The notes: generated from the sequence alone by a model not told the origin. A DNA stretch of 41,868 nt from Geminicoccaceae bacterium (GCA_025062095.1 JANXAZ010000029.1:1-41868); one strand, 5' to 3'; positions 1 to 9,352 are shown, numbered from the stretch's first letter. Translations and numbers: made by a program.

Positions 1-228
1 GCCCGGGCGACGGTGAGCGGAGCGGGCGAGCTCTTGCGGCAGAGCGCGGCGCAGCCGGCCGAGCTCCGGGCCGAGGTGACGAGCCCGGGCGGGACCACCG
101 CCGCCGCCCTCGCCGTGCTCGCGGCTCCCGAGAACTGGCCACGGGCGGTGCGCGAGGCGCTCGCCGCGGCCGCGCGTCGCTCGCGCGAGCTCGGCACCGC
201 CGCGACAGGCGACAACCGGAAGAGGTGA
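1..228 (+). CDS. proC: Pyrroline-5-carboxylate reductase, C-terminal part (5' end outside window)
   Basis: The window opens inside this gene; frame 1 is open from the first base to the TGA at 226-228 (75 codons visible). The segment TSPGGTTAAAL is the hallmark C-terminal motif of ProC, the NADPH-dependent enzyme that makes the last step of proline synthesis, reducing 1-pyrroline-5-carboxylate to L-proline in the cytoplasm. The visible part corresponds to the all-helical dimerisation domain; the Rossmann domain lies upstream of the window. The tail ends with a short basic stretch. The stop overlaps or abuts the next gene (a GTG lies at 225), so the two are probably co-transcribed. Identification rests on one strongly conserved motif and the flanking helix pattern. 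Confidence 0.9.
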   Translation, partial: ARATVSGAGELLRQSAAQPAELRAEVTSPGGTTAAALAVLAAPENWPRAVREALAAAARRSRELGTAATGDNRKR

Positions 229-233
229 AACCC

Positions 234-872
234 GTGGCTCAGGAAGCGAGGCCGGATCTGTTGCTCGAGGCCTGGAAGCTGGTGGCCGAGAAGGGTTGGC
301 GCGGTTTCAGCCCGATCGAGCTCGCCCGCCGCACGGGAAGACCCTTGCCCGAGATCTACGCCGTCTTCACCGAACCGCGCGATCTGCTGCGGGCTCTCGG
401 CCATCGGCTCGATGCCGCCATGCTCGACGTCCCGCTCGCCGAGCTCGAGCGGTTGAGCGTGCGCGAGCGCCTGTTCGAACTCCTGATGCGCCGCTTCGAA
501 GCGATGCGCCCGTTCAGAGACGGGCTCGCCGCCGCCGGCCGCGAGGTGTGGTGCGATCCCGCGCTCTTGTGCGGAACGATCGCCAATCTCGAGCGCGGCT
601 CGTATTGGCTGCTCGAGGCGAGCGAGGCGGGGCTTTCGGGGATCTGGGCGCGGCTCGGCCGCTGCGCGCTCCAGATCGCCTATGTGCGCGTCTTCCGCGT
701 CTTTCTCGAGGACGACACGGCCGATCTCTCGCGGACCATGGCCGAGCTCGACAAGCGGCTCGGCGAGCTCGAGAGCCTCGCGCGTTTCGCCGGCTTCGCG
801 CGGCCGGCGCGGCCCGCACCGGAGGCGCCCGCGGGCGGAACGGAAGGGGGCGAGGCCCCGGCCTCGGCGTGA
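234..872 (+). CDS. TetR-family-like transcriptional regulator
   Basis: A protein of 212 residues. The N-terminal 50 or so residues fit a TetR helix-turn-helix: a first helix (LLLEAWKLVAEKGW), then 'FSPIELARRTGRPLPEIYAVF', the pattern in which the recognition helix precedes a tyrosine/phenylalanine pair. The rest is a helical ligand/dimer domain without recognisable motif, ending in a Pro/Ala/Gly-rich tail. The GTG at 234 is preferred because AGAGG (221-225) lies 8 bases upstream; a GTG at 225 overlapping the proC stop is the alternative. A TetR-like or COQ9-like gene directly after proC is, from memory, a recurring alphaproteobacterial arrangement. The target genes cannot be inferred from the sequence. 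Confidence 0.8.
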   Translation: MAQEARPDLLLEAWKLVAEKGWRGFSPIELARRTGRPLPEIYAVFTEPRDLLRALGHRLDAAMLDVPLAELERLSVRERLFELLMRRFEAMRPFRDGLAAAGREVWCDPALLCGTIANLERGSYWLLEASEAGLSGIWARLGRCALQIAYVRVFRVFLEDDTADLSRTMAELDKRLGELESLARFAGFARPARPAPEAPAGGTEGGEAPASA

Positions 873-874
873 GG

Positions 875-1888
875 TCAGGGCGCGAGGATGGCGATCGCGC
901 GCTCGCGGGAAAAGCGCTGCTCGCCGCGGCGCACGTCGACCGAGGCCCGATAGGTCCCGATCGGCCAGCCCTCCGGGGGGCGACGGCGGCCGACCCAGCG
1001 GATCGCGAAGGCCTGGTCGCGGTCCTGCTCGATCTCCCGCTCGACCACCGTCCGGCCGGCGGGATCGAGGAGCCGGAACCGCCAGATGTCGCCTTTCCGC
1101 AGCCCGAAGCCGCGCGCCCAGACGACGAGTGCCGCCGCATCGGCCGGAAGCGCGGCGCCGTCGTGCTCGCCGCGCTCGAGTTCGGCGGGCTTCGGCTCGC
1201 GCCCGGCCACCCCGAGCCCGGTCAGAGGAATCGCCACGTAAGCTAGCGAGGCCGCGACGTCCGCGCGCCACAGCCCCGGTCCGCTGGCGGGACAGCTTCC
1301 TTCGCCGACCGGCGCGCCCGTGAAGGGATCGAGCGAGCGCCGCTCCCGGAGAACCTCGAAATGGAGGTGGGAAAAGCTCGTCTTCCCCGACAGCCCGACG
1401 AGCCCCAGCGCTTCGCCCGCGCGCACGTTGCGCCCGCGCTCCACGCGGAGCGAGCCGCGGCGGAGATGGCAGTACTGCGTGCGCCAGCCGTCGCCGTGGT
1501 CGAGGAGCACGCCGTTGCCGCATTCTCGGCCGCGCACCGCCTCGAGGCCGCGGCTCTCGACCCGCTCGTCGGGTTCGCCGTCGCGGACCGCGAGGACCGT
1601 TCCGTCCGCCGCGGCGAGCACCTCGACCCCGCGCGCCATCGCGGAGAGATCGGGCAGCGCGAAGTCGATCCCGTCGTGGCCGTCGTAGGTGAGCGTGCCG
1701 CAGGCGTGATCGCGTTTTCCCGGCCCGGGGTCCTGATCGACGTGGTGCACGATCCAGCAATCGACCCCCGGCGTGCAGCGCAGCGGCAAGGCGAGCTCGA
1801 GCGTCTGCGCCCCGGCCGGGAAGGCCGCGAGCGCGAAGAGCAGGAGCGCGGGGCCAGCGTTAACTCGGCGTTCACGCAGAAGGTGCAT
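875..1888 (-). CDS. Secreted M23 (LytM-type) metallopeptidase
   Basis: A protein of 337 residues with a signal peptide (hydrophobic core about 12-24, likely cleavage after Ala27 in AGA-Q). The M23 zinc site is intact: HxxxD at His71/Asp75 (GHDGIDFAL), the YCHL histidine at 141, and HxH at 174-176 (HLHFEV). M23 enzymes cleave glycyl or cross-link peptide bonds in peptidoglycan, so it should act in the periplasm. Four cysteines near 38, 44, 63 and 123 could form disulfides. The region after about residue 190 has no recognised domain and may be a substrate- or partner-binding beta domain. The gene is divergent from fliB, with only 36 bases between the two starts, so each promoter must overlap the other's coding region or lie in this gap. 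The ATG at 1888 is preferred because the signal peptide begins directly after it. Confidence 0.88.
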   Translation of the reverse strand: MHLLRERRVNAGPALLLFALAAFPAGAQTLELALPLRCTPGVDCWIVHHVDQDPGPGKRDHACGTLTYDGHDGIDFALPDLSAMARGVEVLAAADGTVLAVRDGEPDERVESRGLEAVRGRECGNGVLLDHGDGWRTQYCHLRRGSLRVERGRNVRAGEALGLVGLSGKTSFSHLHFEVLRERRSLDPFTGAPVGEGSCPASGPGLWRADVAASLAYVAIPLTGLGVAGREPKPAELERGEHDGAALPADAAALVVWARGFGLRKGDIWRFRLLDPAGRTVVEREIEQDRDQAFAIRWVGRRRPPEGWPIGTYRASVDVRRGEQRFSRERAIAILAP

Positions 1889-1924
1889 CTTCGCCCCCGA
1901 TCCCTCCGGTGCGGAGAGCTAGTC

Positions 1925-3145
1925 GTGACCGTGACGATCGTGCAACCCCGGCACATGGCCGGCTTCGCCTGCCTCGGCCCGGACTGCCCCGATACCTGTT
2001 GCAAGGATTGGGCCGTGGACGTCGATCCGCCGACCGCGCGGCTCTGGCGGCGCCATCCCGATCCCGTCTGGCGCGCGCGCTTCGAAGCCGGGCTGCGCCG
2101 CGTGCGCGACGGCAAAGGCGAGGCGCGCGCGCTCGTCGCCATGCGCGCGGACGGGAGCTGCCCCTTCCACGGCGAGGACCGGCTCTGCACGATCCAGAAA
2201 GAGCTCGGCGCCTCGGCCATGCCCTGGATCTGTCGGGTCTTTCCGCGCGGGGAGGAGCGCGAGGGCGATCTTCTGGCACGCACCGGCTCGCTCGCCTGTG
2301 TCGCGGTGGCGCGCGCCGCGATCGGCGAGGCGGATGCCCTCGACGAGACGGTCGAGGGATCGATCGGCCCGACGCTTCTCGGCTTCGGGGCGCCCGATGC
2401 GGGCGAGCGCTTCGCGTTGCGCGAGCGCTTGGCCGTCCGCCGCACGGTGTTCGCGATCCTGCGCCGCTCCGGCTGGAGCTGGCCGGCACGCCTCGTGCTC
2501 TTCGCCCTCTTCGTCGAGGAGCTCGGCCGCCTCGAGCTCCACCGCGACCGCGCCTCGTTGCTCGCCCTTCTCGATCGGTTCGCCGCCGTGCTGCGGCTCG
2601 CGGAGCCGGAAGGCGTGGCGGACGCGCTCGCGCCGGCGCGCGCTCGGGCACCGCTTCTGTTGGTGCCGGTCTTGCGCGCGCTCCTCGAGGCGACGCGCGT
2701 GCCGGTACCGGGCAAGGTCGCCTGGGGCGCGTTCGTCGCCGCCGCTCTCGACCGGCTCGGGATCCGCGAAGCGGCGCCGGAGGAGGCGGCGGAGCGGCTC
2801 CTCGCGCTCGCTTCCGAGCGTCTCGAGCCCCTGGTCGCGGCGATGCCTCACCTTTTTCCCAACCTCGCCGCCGCGCTCGCCCACCAGCTCCGTTTTCCCG
2901 GCGAACGGCCGAACGACGTCCTCGATCGGTTCGCCGCTCTCGTGGTCGCCTTCGCCACCTGGCGGCTGTTGTTCGTGGCTCGGCTCGCCGCCGGCGTCGC
3001 GGATCCGCGCGAGGCGGCGGCGGAGGTCGCCTGGCGGCTCGGCCGGCACCTCCTGCACTCGCGGGCGCTGGTCGAACGCGGCATCGAAGGCCTCGCGCGG
3101 GCGGGTGCCCGCGCGCCCGCGGCCCTCGTGGCTCTCGCCGTCTGA
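1925..3145 (+). CDS. fliB: Flagellin lysine N-methylase (FliB)
   Basis: A protein of 406 residues. FliB methylates surface lysines of flagellin using S-adenosylmethionine. The signature is at the N-terminus: Cys16-x4-Cys21-x3-Cys25-Cys26 (CLGPDCPDTCCKDW), followed by further conserved-looking cysteines in CPFHGEDRLCTIQKELG and PWICRVFPR. The family is described as carrying an Fe-S cluster on such cysteines. The GTG at 1925 fits a GGAGAG (1913-1918) 6 bases upstream. An upstream extension of the frame runs antisense through the M23 gene and is rejected. The position next to the flagellin gene is the classical fliB context and strongly supports the call. The C-terminal half is Ala/Leu/Arg-rich and helical, as usual for the family. 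Confidence 0.88.
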   Translation: MTVTIVQPRHMAGFACLGPDCPDTCCKDWAVDVDPPTARLWRRHPDPVWRARFEAGLRRVRDGKGEARALVAMRADGSCPFHGEDRLCTIQKELGASAMPWICRVFPRGEEREGDLLARTGSLACVAVARAAIGEADALDETVEGSIGPTLLGFGAPDAGERFALRERLAVRRTVFAILRRSGWSWPARLVLFALFVEELGRLELHRDRASLLALLDRFAAVLRLAEPEGVADALAPARARAPLLLVPVLRALLEATRVPVPGKVAWGAFVAAALDRLGIREAAPEEAAERLLALASERLEPLVAAMPHLFPNLAAALAHQLRFPGERPNDVLDRFAALVVAFATWRLLFVARLAAGVADPREAAAEVAWRLGRHLLHSRALVERGIEGLARAGARAPAALVALAV

Positions 3146-3161
3146 GCGCTCCGATCGCCCG

Positions 3162-3200
3162 GCCGCACGAGCTTTGCAGCGGACCCGTGCGGCGCCTTTC
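3162..3200 (+). terminator. Possible terminator after fliB
   Basis: An 8-bp perfect stem, GCCGCACG (3162-3169) with CGTGCGGC (3186-3193), has a 16-base loop and is followed by GCCTTTCG. It lies 17 bases after the fliB stop. The T-run is short, so termination may be weak or Rho-assisted. Confidence 0.35.
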
Positions 3201-3275
3201 GCCGTTCGTCGCCTGTGCTCGCCCGCAAAAGCGCGTCGGAGGCCGAGCGACGCTCGCCGGGACGACCGCGGTGCT

Positions 3276-3290
3276 CGGCATTTTCTGCCG
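3276..3290 (+). promoter_or_regulatory. Upstream palindromic box 1 of the flagellin promoter
   Basis: CGGCA-TTTTC-TGCCG is a perfect 5-bp inverted repeat with a 5-base A/T-rich centre, preceded by GCT. It lies about 110-125 bases upstream of the sigma-54 -24 element, where enhancer-binding activators of the FlbD/FleQ/NtrC type bind. The match to any known consensus was not tested. Confidence 0.45.
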
Positions 3291-3305
3291 GAGGGCGCGG
3301 CGGCT

Positions 3306-3320
3306 CGGCAGAATTTGCCT
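3306..3320 (+). promoter_or_regulatory. Upstream palindromic box 2 of the flagellin promoter
   Basis: CGGCA-GAATT-TGCCT repeats box 1 with one arm mismatch. Both copies share the context GCTCGGCA-N5-TGCC and start exactly 30 bases apart, close to three helical turns, so two activator dimers could bind on the same DNA face. The box lies about 80 bases upstream of the -24 element. Confidence 0.45.
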
Positions 3321-3398
3321 GCGCGCCAGCGCCGGTCGGGCGCGGCGGAACCCTCGGATTTCGGCCTCCGCAGCCGGACGGGGCCGGCGCGAGAGGCC

Positions 3399-3414
3399 TG
3401 GCACGAGAGATGCG
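3399..3414 (+). promoter_or_regulatory. Sigma-54 (RpoN) promoter of the flagellin gene
   Basis: TGGCACG-AGAG-ATGCG matches the -24/-12 consensus TGGCACG-N4-TTGCW with one clear mismatch. The invariant GG (3400-3401) and GC (3412-3413) are separated by the required 10 bases. The expected transcription start is near 3425, giving a leader of about 62 bases before the flagellin ATG. The two palindromic boxes upstream fit activator sites. It is one of the best non-coding signals in the window. Confidence 0.78.
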
Positions 3415-3425
3415 AACGGAGGGGC

Positions 3426-3439
3426 GCCGGTTCGCCGGC
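3426..3439 (+). other. Stable hairpin at the predicted 5' end of flagellin mRNA
   Basis: GCCGG-TTCG-CCGGC forms a 5-bp perfect G+C stem capped by a UUCG tetraloop. It begins 1-2 bases after the start predicted from the sigma-54 element. A 5'-terminal stem can block 5'-end-dependent decay or be bound by a regulator. The closing pair is G-C rather than the especially stable C-G. Confidence 0.5.
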
Positions 3440-3486
3440 CGCAGGGCAAGACGCCCGGTGCCACCTTCACGTAGAGGGACCCTTCC

Positions 3487-4596
3487 ATGCCCAACAGCAT
3501 CGTCACCAACACGGCCGCCAACACCGCGTTGCGTTATCTCCAACTCAACAGCAGCGCGGCCTCGAGCTCGGTGGCCAAGCTCTCCTCCGGCTCGCGCATC
3601 GTGAAGGCCTCGGACGACGCCGCCTCGCTCGCCGTCGGCACCAAACTCAAGGCCGACGTGGCGGCGCTCAAGCAGGCGCAGGTGAACGCGAGCCAGGCGA
3701 CGAGCCTTTTGCAGGTGGCCGACGGCGGCATGGCGCGGATCGCCGACATCCTGCAGCGGATGAAGGCGCTCGCCGTACAGGCCTCCTCGGGTTCGGTCAC
3801 CGATACCGAGCGGGCCTATTTGAACGAAGAGTTCACCCAGCTCCGTACCCAGATCGACGACATCGCCGAGCAAACTCGCTTTAACGGCCAGGCCCTGCTC
3901 GACGGCAGCGCCGGCAAGCAGGTGCTCAACGTCTCGGTCACGATGGCCTCGGGCAATGCCGCTGTGTCGCTTGTCGGCAACGCGACGAACGGCTCCTACA
4001 AAGTCACCTATGACGGTACCGATACGTTCACGCTGAACGACGGCACCAACGACATCGAGACCTTCAAGGCCACCTGGGCCGCTGGCCAGGTCGTCTTCGA
4101 CGGCTCGGTGACTTTCAAGAACTCCGGCATCAGCATCGCCTTCCAGAACCTCGATCTGGCCGACGGCACGGTATCGATCACCTTCGACGTTGCGGGTGGT
4201 CCGAGCCTGGACTTCATGGTTGGGACGGATGCATCGACCGACAGTATCACGGTCACGCTTTCCGACCTCCGGACGACGGCGCTCGGCATTTCTGGTTCGA
4301 CTGTCGACAACCAGGCCAATGCGATCGCTGCATCCAACGCGCTCGATTCGGCGATCACGCTCGTCAACGCGGCTCGGGCGAGCGCCGGAGCCTTGATTTC
4401 CCGTTTCGACGTCGTCGCGTCCAACCTCGCCACCGGCATCGAGAACATCGAGGCGGCCCGCTCGGTCCTCATGGACGTCGACGTGGCGGCCGAGATGGCG
4501 CGCTTCACGAGCGCGCAGGTCCTCATGCAGGCCAACGTGGCGATGCTCGCCCAGGCCAACCAGCTGCCGCAGAACCTCTTGCGGCTCTTGCAATAA
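3487..4596 (+). CDS. fliC: Flagellin (filament protein)
   Basis: A protein of 369 residues, the extracellular filament subunit exported by the flagellar type III apparatus. The N-terminal D0/D1 region (about 1-135) is textbook: LSSGSRIVKASDDAASLAVG, then MARIADILQRMKALAVQA and a TRFNGQALLDG motif. The C-terminal D1/D0 region (about 275-369) has IENIEAARSVLMDVDVAAEM and ends in LLRLLQ. The short central domain (about 140-250) is Gly/Thr/Asp-rich, probably beta, and less G+C-rich than its neighbours. It contains only a few lysines, which are candidate FliB targets. The ATG at 3487 has AGAGGG at 3473-3478. Transcription is expected from the sigma-54 promoter at 3399-3414. It leads a filament operon with flaG, fliD and fliS. 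Confidence 0.97.
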   Translation: MPNSIVTNTAANTALRYLQLNSSAASSSVAKLSSGSRIVKASDDAASLAVGTKLKADVAALKQAQVNASQATSLLQVADGGMARIADILQRMKALAVQASSGSVTDTERAYLNEEFTQLRTQIDDIAEQTRFNGQALLDGSAGKQVLNVSVTMASGNAAVSLVGNATNGSYKVTYDGTDTFTLNDGTNDIETFKATWAAGQVVFDGSVTFKNSGISIAFQNLDLADGTVSITFDVAGGPSLDFMVGTDASTDSITVTLSDLRTTALGISGSTVDNQANAIAASNALDSAITLVNAARASAGALISRFDVVASNLATGIENIEAARSVLMDVDVAAEMARFTSAQVLMQANVAMLAQANQLPQNLLRLLQ

Positions 4597-4611
4597 CCGC
4601 AAGCCGCGGGC

Positions 4612-4636
4612 GGGACGGGGCTGCGCGCCCCGTCCC
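4612..4636 (+). terminator. Strong hairpin after flagellin (attenuator or terminator)
   Basis: GGGACGGGGC (4612-4621), loop TGCGC, GCCCCGTCCC (4627-4636): a perfect 10-bp stem starting 16 bases after the flagellin stop. It is followed by CGCTCCCTTTCTC, a poor T-tract. It probably ends or trims most flagellin transcripts while letting some reach flaG-fliD-fliS, which fits the need for far more flagellin than cap or chaperone. Confidence 0.6.
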
Positions 4637-4661
4637 CGCTCCCTTTCTCGCGAGGTGAGCC

Positions 4662-5033
4662 GTGAATCCGCTCGCGCCGATCCCCGCGCCGGTCCTGCCG
4701 GCCTCCTCCGGCGCGGCCGCGTCTCCCCCACCCGCGGCACCGCACGCCCCGCGCCCCACCGCGCCGAACATTACGCAGCAGGCGCTTCCGCCGCTCGCCG
4801 GCGCGGAGGTCGTGCGCGGCCTCGACCACCGGCTCGAGCGCGCGGCCGCGCTCGCCCATCGCGGCCGCGAAGTGGCGGTCGAGACCCGTCGCGACGAGGC
4901 CACGGGGCGGATCGTGGTCACCGTGCGCGATCGTCTCACCGGGGAGATCGTGGGGCGACATCCGCCCGAGGAGCTCTTGCGCTTCTGGGCCGCCGCCCGG
5001 GGCGAGGAGCGGCTTTTGGATCTGCGCACCTGA
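4662..5033 (+). CDS. flaG: FlaG-family flagellar protein
   Basis: A protein of 123 residues. The first 55 or so residues are a Pro/Ala-rich, probably disordered leader. The C-terminal half carries the FlaG pattern: a basic strand (REVAVETRRDEATGRIVVTV) followed by TGEIVGRHPPEELLRF, matching the family's 'D..TGEVIRQIPPEE' signature. FlaG influences filament length and flagellin assembly in other bacteria; its exact role is poorly defined. The GTG start at 4662 is preceded by GAGG (4652-4655). It lies between flagellin and fliD, the usual place for flaG. The hairpin at 4612-4636 lies in its leader. Confidence 0.8.
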   Translation: MNPLAPIPAPVLPASSGAAASPPPAAPHAPRPTAPNITQQALPPLAGAEVVRGLDHRLERAAALAHRGREVAVETRRDEATGRIVVTVRDRLTGEIVGRHPPEELLRFWAAARGEERLLDLRT

Positions 5034-5058
5034 GACTTTCTCGCGAGGAGACGAAGCC

Positions 5059-6789
5059 GTGACTTCCGCCTCCGAGCTCTCCTTCGGCACTCTCGGGATC
5101 CGGGGCACGACCGTGCGCCTTCTGGGCGGCGCCTCCGAGCTCGACACGGAAAAGCTCGTCGAGGCCTTGGCCACCGCCAAGCGCATCCCGGCCCTGCGGA
5201 TCGAGAAGCGCATCGAGCGCACCGAGGCCCGCGCCGCCGCCCTCGAGGAGCTGCGCGGCCATCTCGCGCGGCTGCGCGACGCGGTGGAAGGCCTGCGCAA
5301 TCCCCCGGGCGCGCTCGGCCTCGAGCGCAACCTTTTCGAGAAGAAGGACGTCTTCCTTTCGACCGCGGGCCCCCTTCCCGCCTCCGAAATCCTCGGCGTG
5401 CAGGCCACCCCTCGCGCCCAGGTCCAACGCTTCTCGCTCGAGGTCGAGCGCATCGCCACCGCCCACAAGATCCGCGCCGACGCCGCCGCCTCGGCCGATC
5501 AGACGCTCGCCGACGCCTTCAACGGCGGGGCGCCGTTCTCGGGATCCTTCACCATCGGTCTCGCGGGCGGGCCCACGGTGACGATCACCGTCGACGGCAC
5601 GACGACCCTCGCCCGGTTGCGCGATGCGATCGAGGCGCAGAGCGCGGTCACCGGTGTGCGCGCCGCCCTCTTGAGCGTGGGCCCGGGCGACGTCCGGCTC
5701 GTGCTCTCGGCGCGCGAGACCGGACGCGCGATCGCGCTTTCGGCCGCCGGCGGAGACGAGGTGCTCGAGCGCCTGGGCCTTCTCGCGGGCGGGAGCGTCA
5801 AGCACGAGCTCGTCGCCGCGCGCACGGCGCGTTTTTCGATCGACGGACAGGTCCTGGAGCGGCCGAGCAATCTCGTGACCGACGCGCTTCCCGGGGTGAC
5901 GCTCAACCTCTTCCGCTCCGCCCCGGGTCAGACCGTGGATGTGAGCGTGGAGCCGGCGACCGCCGGCGTGCGCACGGCGATCCGCGAGTTCGTCGAGGCC
6001 TACAACGCGCTCCACACCTTCGCCCGGAAGCACCAGACGGTCAGCGATACCGGGCGCATCGCTCCCGAGGCGGTGCTGTTCGGCGATCGCCTGTTGCGCG
6101 GTGCGCTCGACGGGGTCGACCGGATCCTGAACAGCCGGGTGGAAGGGCTCGGTGCCGGGGCGTTCGACCGCCTCGCCGCGATCGGCATCCGCCGCGCCGG
6201 CACGGGCGAGCTCGTCCTCGACGAGGCCGCGCTCGACCGGGCCCTCGCGGGCGATTTCGAGAAGCTGCGCGAGCTGTTCGAGTTCCGCGCGACCACGAGC
6301 TCGCCCGAGCTGCGCGTCGTCGCCCGCTCGAACGCGCTCGCCGACCGCAGCTTCACGGTCGCGATCACCGATGCCGACGACGACGGTGTTCCCGAGGCCG
6401 CGACCATCGACGGCGTCGCAGCGGTGGTCGAGGGGCGGCGGATCAAGGGCGTGGCGGGAACGCCCTACGAGGGTCTGGAGCTGGCCTGGGTGGGACGCGG
6501 CTCGCAGAGCATCGAGGTGAGCTTCACCCAGGGCCTCGCCGACCGGCTCTTCAACCTCCTCGATCCCCTCGCCGATGCCGCGAACGGCGCGATCGCGAAG
6601 GAAAAAGCCGCGCTCGAGAGCGACAGGAGCCGGCTCGAACAGGAGATCGCGCGCATCGACGAGCGGGTCGAGCGCTACCGCGCCCAGCTCTACGAGAAGT
6701 TCGCCAAGCTCGAGCAGACGCTCGCGCTCACCAAAACCCTCTTGCAGCAGGTCGAAGCGCAGGCGCGCGCGTTCGAGGCGAAGAGGTGA
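5059..6789 (+). CDS. fliD: Flagellar hook-associated protein 2, filament cap (FliD)
   Basis: A protein of 576 residues that caps the growing filament and guides flagellin folding. The FliD_N region (about 15-115) starts with LDTEKLVEALATAKRIPALRIEKRIERTEAR, the typical 'lvd.lm..e..p......k' opening followed by a coiled coil. The middle contains the FlgI/FliD-like repeats (TLARLRDAIEAQSAVTGVRA). The FliD_C region begins near 290 with FVEAYNALHTF and ends in a long coiled coil from about 510 (REEL-type heptads, EKAALESDRSRLEQEIARID). The GTG at 5059 follows GAGGAG at 5045-5050. The gene starts 25 bases after flaG and ends 4 bases before fliS, so these are one transcription unit. Confidence 0.93.
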   Translation: MTSASELSFGTLGIRGTTVRLLGGASELDTEKLVEALATAKRIPALRIEKRIERTEARAAALEELRGHLARLRDAVEGLRNPPGALGLERNLFEKKDVFLSTAGPLPASEILGVQATPRAQVQRFSLEVERIATAHKIRADAAASADQTLADAFNGGAPFSGSFTIGLAGGPTVTITVDGTTTLARLRDAIEAQSAVTGVRAALLSVGPGDVRLVLSARETGRAIALSAAGGDEVLERLGLLAGGSVKHELVAARTARFSIDGQVLERPSNLVTDALPGVTLNLFRSAPGQTVDVSVEPATAGVRTAIREFVEAYNALHTFARKHQTVSDTGRIAPEAVLFGDRLLRGALDGVDRILNSRVEGLGAGAFDRLAAIGIRRAGTGELVLDEAALDRALAGDFEKLRELFEFRATTSSPELRVVARSNALADRSFTVAITDADDDGVPEAATIDGVAAVVEGRRIKGVAGTPYEGLELAWVGRGSQSIEVSFTQGLADRLFNLLDPLADAANGAIAKEKAALESDRSRLEQEIARIDERVERYRAQLYEKFAKLEQTLALTKTLLQQVEAQARAFEAKR

Positions 6790-6793
6790 GACC

Positions 6794-7225
6794 ATGAACG
6801 GATCGTCCCCCGTGCGCGCTCTCGGCGCTTACGGCCGCGGCATCGACACGCTGCCCCCGCTCGAGCGGGTGGTCCTGCTCTACGATGCCGCCCTGCGCTT
6901 TCTTGAAGAGGCGAAGCGGGCCGCCGAGGCGGGCGAGATCGAGCGTCGGTTCCGCGCCTCCGAGCGGGTGCGGGAGATCGTCCGGACACTCGATTCGGCC
7001 CTCGACCGCGAACGCGGCGGCGAGATCGCGGCCCGGCTCGCGCGCCTGTACGGTTACGTCGAGCACCGGCTCACCGCGCTCAACATCAGGAACGATCCGG
7101 CGATCGCCGAGGAACTCTCGGAGCTGTTGCGAACGCTGCGCGAGGCTTGGGCCCGCATCGCCCGACCGGCCGCGGCCGCGCCGTCACGGGCCGCGGCTCC
7201 GACGGGCGTGCGCCTGAGCGCCTGA
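6794..7225 (+). CDS. fliS: Flagellin export chaperone FliS
   Basis: A protein of 143 residues. FliS binds the C-terminal helices of flagellin in the cytoplasm, preventing premature polymerisation and delivering it to the export gate. The family features are all visible: Tyr near the start ([11 protein letters not shown]), [21 protein letters not shown], and the C-terminal helix pair [21 protein letters not shown]. The last 20 or so residues are an Ala/Pro-rich extension. The ATG at 6794 is chosen because it follows AAGAGGTGAG and sits 4 bases after the fliD stop. The frame is open further upstream, but there it runs inside fliD. Confidence 0.92.
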   Translation: MNGSSPVRALGAYGRGIDTLPPLERVVLLYDAALRFLEEAKRAAEAGEIERRFRASERVREIVRTLDSALDRERGGEIAARLARLYGYVEHRLTALNIRNDPAIAEELSELLRTLREAWARIARPAAAAPSRAAAPTGVRLSA

Positions 7226-7280
7226 GGATCGGCTCCGCCAACACCGCGCCGTTCTCCGCTCGCGGTGCGGGCGGGCGAGG

Positions 7281-7309
7281 TTGCAGTCGGCCGGGCGCGT
7301 CCATATATC
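7281..7309 (+). promoter_or_regulatory. Candidate dnaK promoter (heat-shock-like)
   Basis: TTGCAG (7281-7286), a 17-base spacer and TATATC (7304-7309); the overlapping string CCATATATCC resembles the alphaproteobacterial RpoH -10 element. The start would be near 7316, about 100 bases before the dnaK ATG. Assignment to sigma-32 rather than sigma-70 is a guess. Confidence 0.45.
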
Positions 7310-7415
7310 CTGGCCGATTTCGCGGAACCCCTCGTGCAGTGGCCGGACGCCGCGGCCGGGGCGCATCGCGATCGATTACGAGCCGTCGCGTCACCTCGCT
7401 CGCGAGAGGATGGTA

Positions 7416-9317
<1,902 letters not shown>

Positions 9318-9325
9318 GCCGGTCG

Positions 9326-9352
9326 GGCCGGCCGGTGGCGCACCGGTCGGCC
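9326..9352 (+). other. Intercistronic hairpin between dnaK and dnaJ
   Basis: GGCCGGCCGGTG (9326-9337), loop GCG, CACCGGTCGGCC (9341-9352): a 12-bp stem with one G-U pair and no T-tract behind it. It probably lowers dnaJ relative to dnaK by partial termination, processing or protection of the dnaK 3' end. Confidence 0.55.

Noticed and set aside
1361-1924. N-terminal extension of fliB into the M23 gene
   Set aside because: The extension is antisense to the M23 peptidase and ignores the good ribosome site before GTG 1925.
7281-7415. Upstream extension of dnaK
   Set aside because: The family begins at [10 protein letters not shown], and the ribosome site fits ATG 7416.
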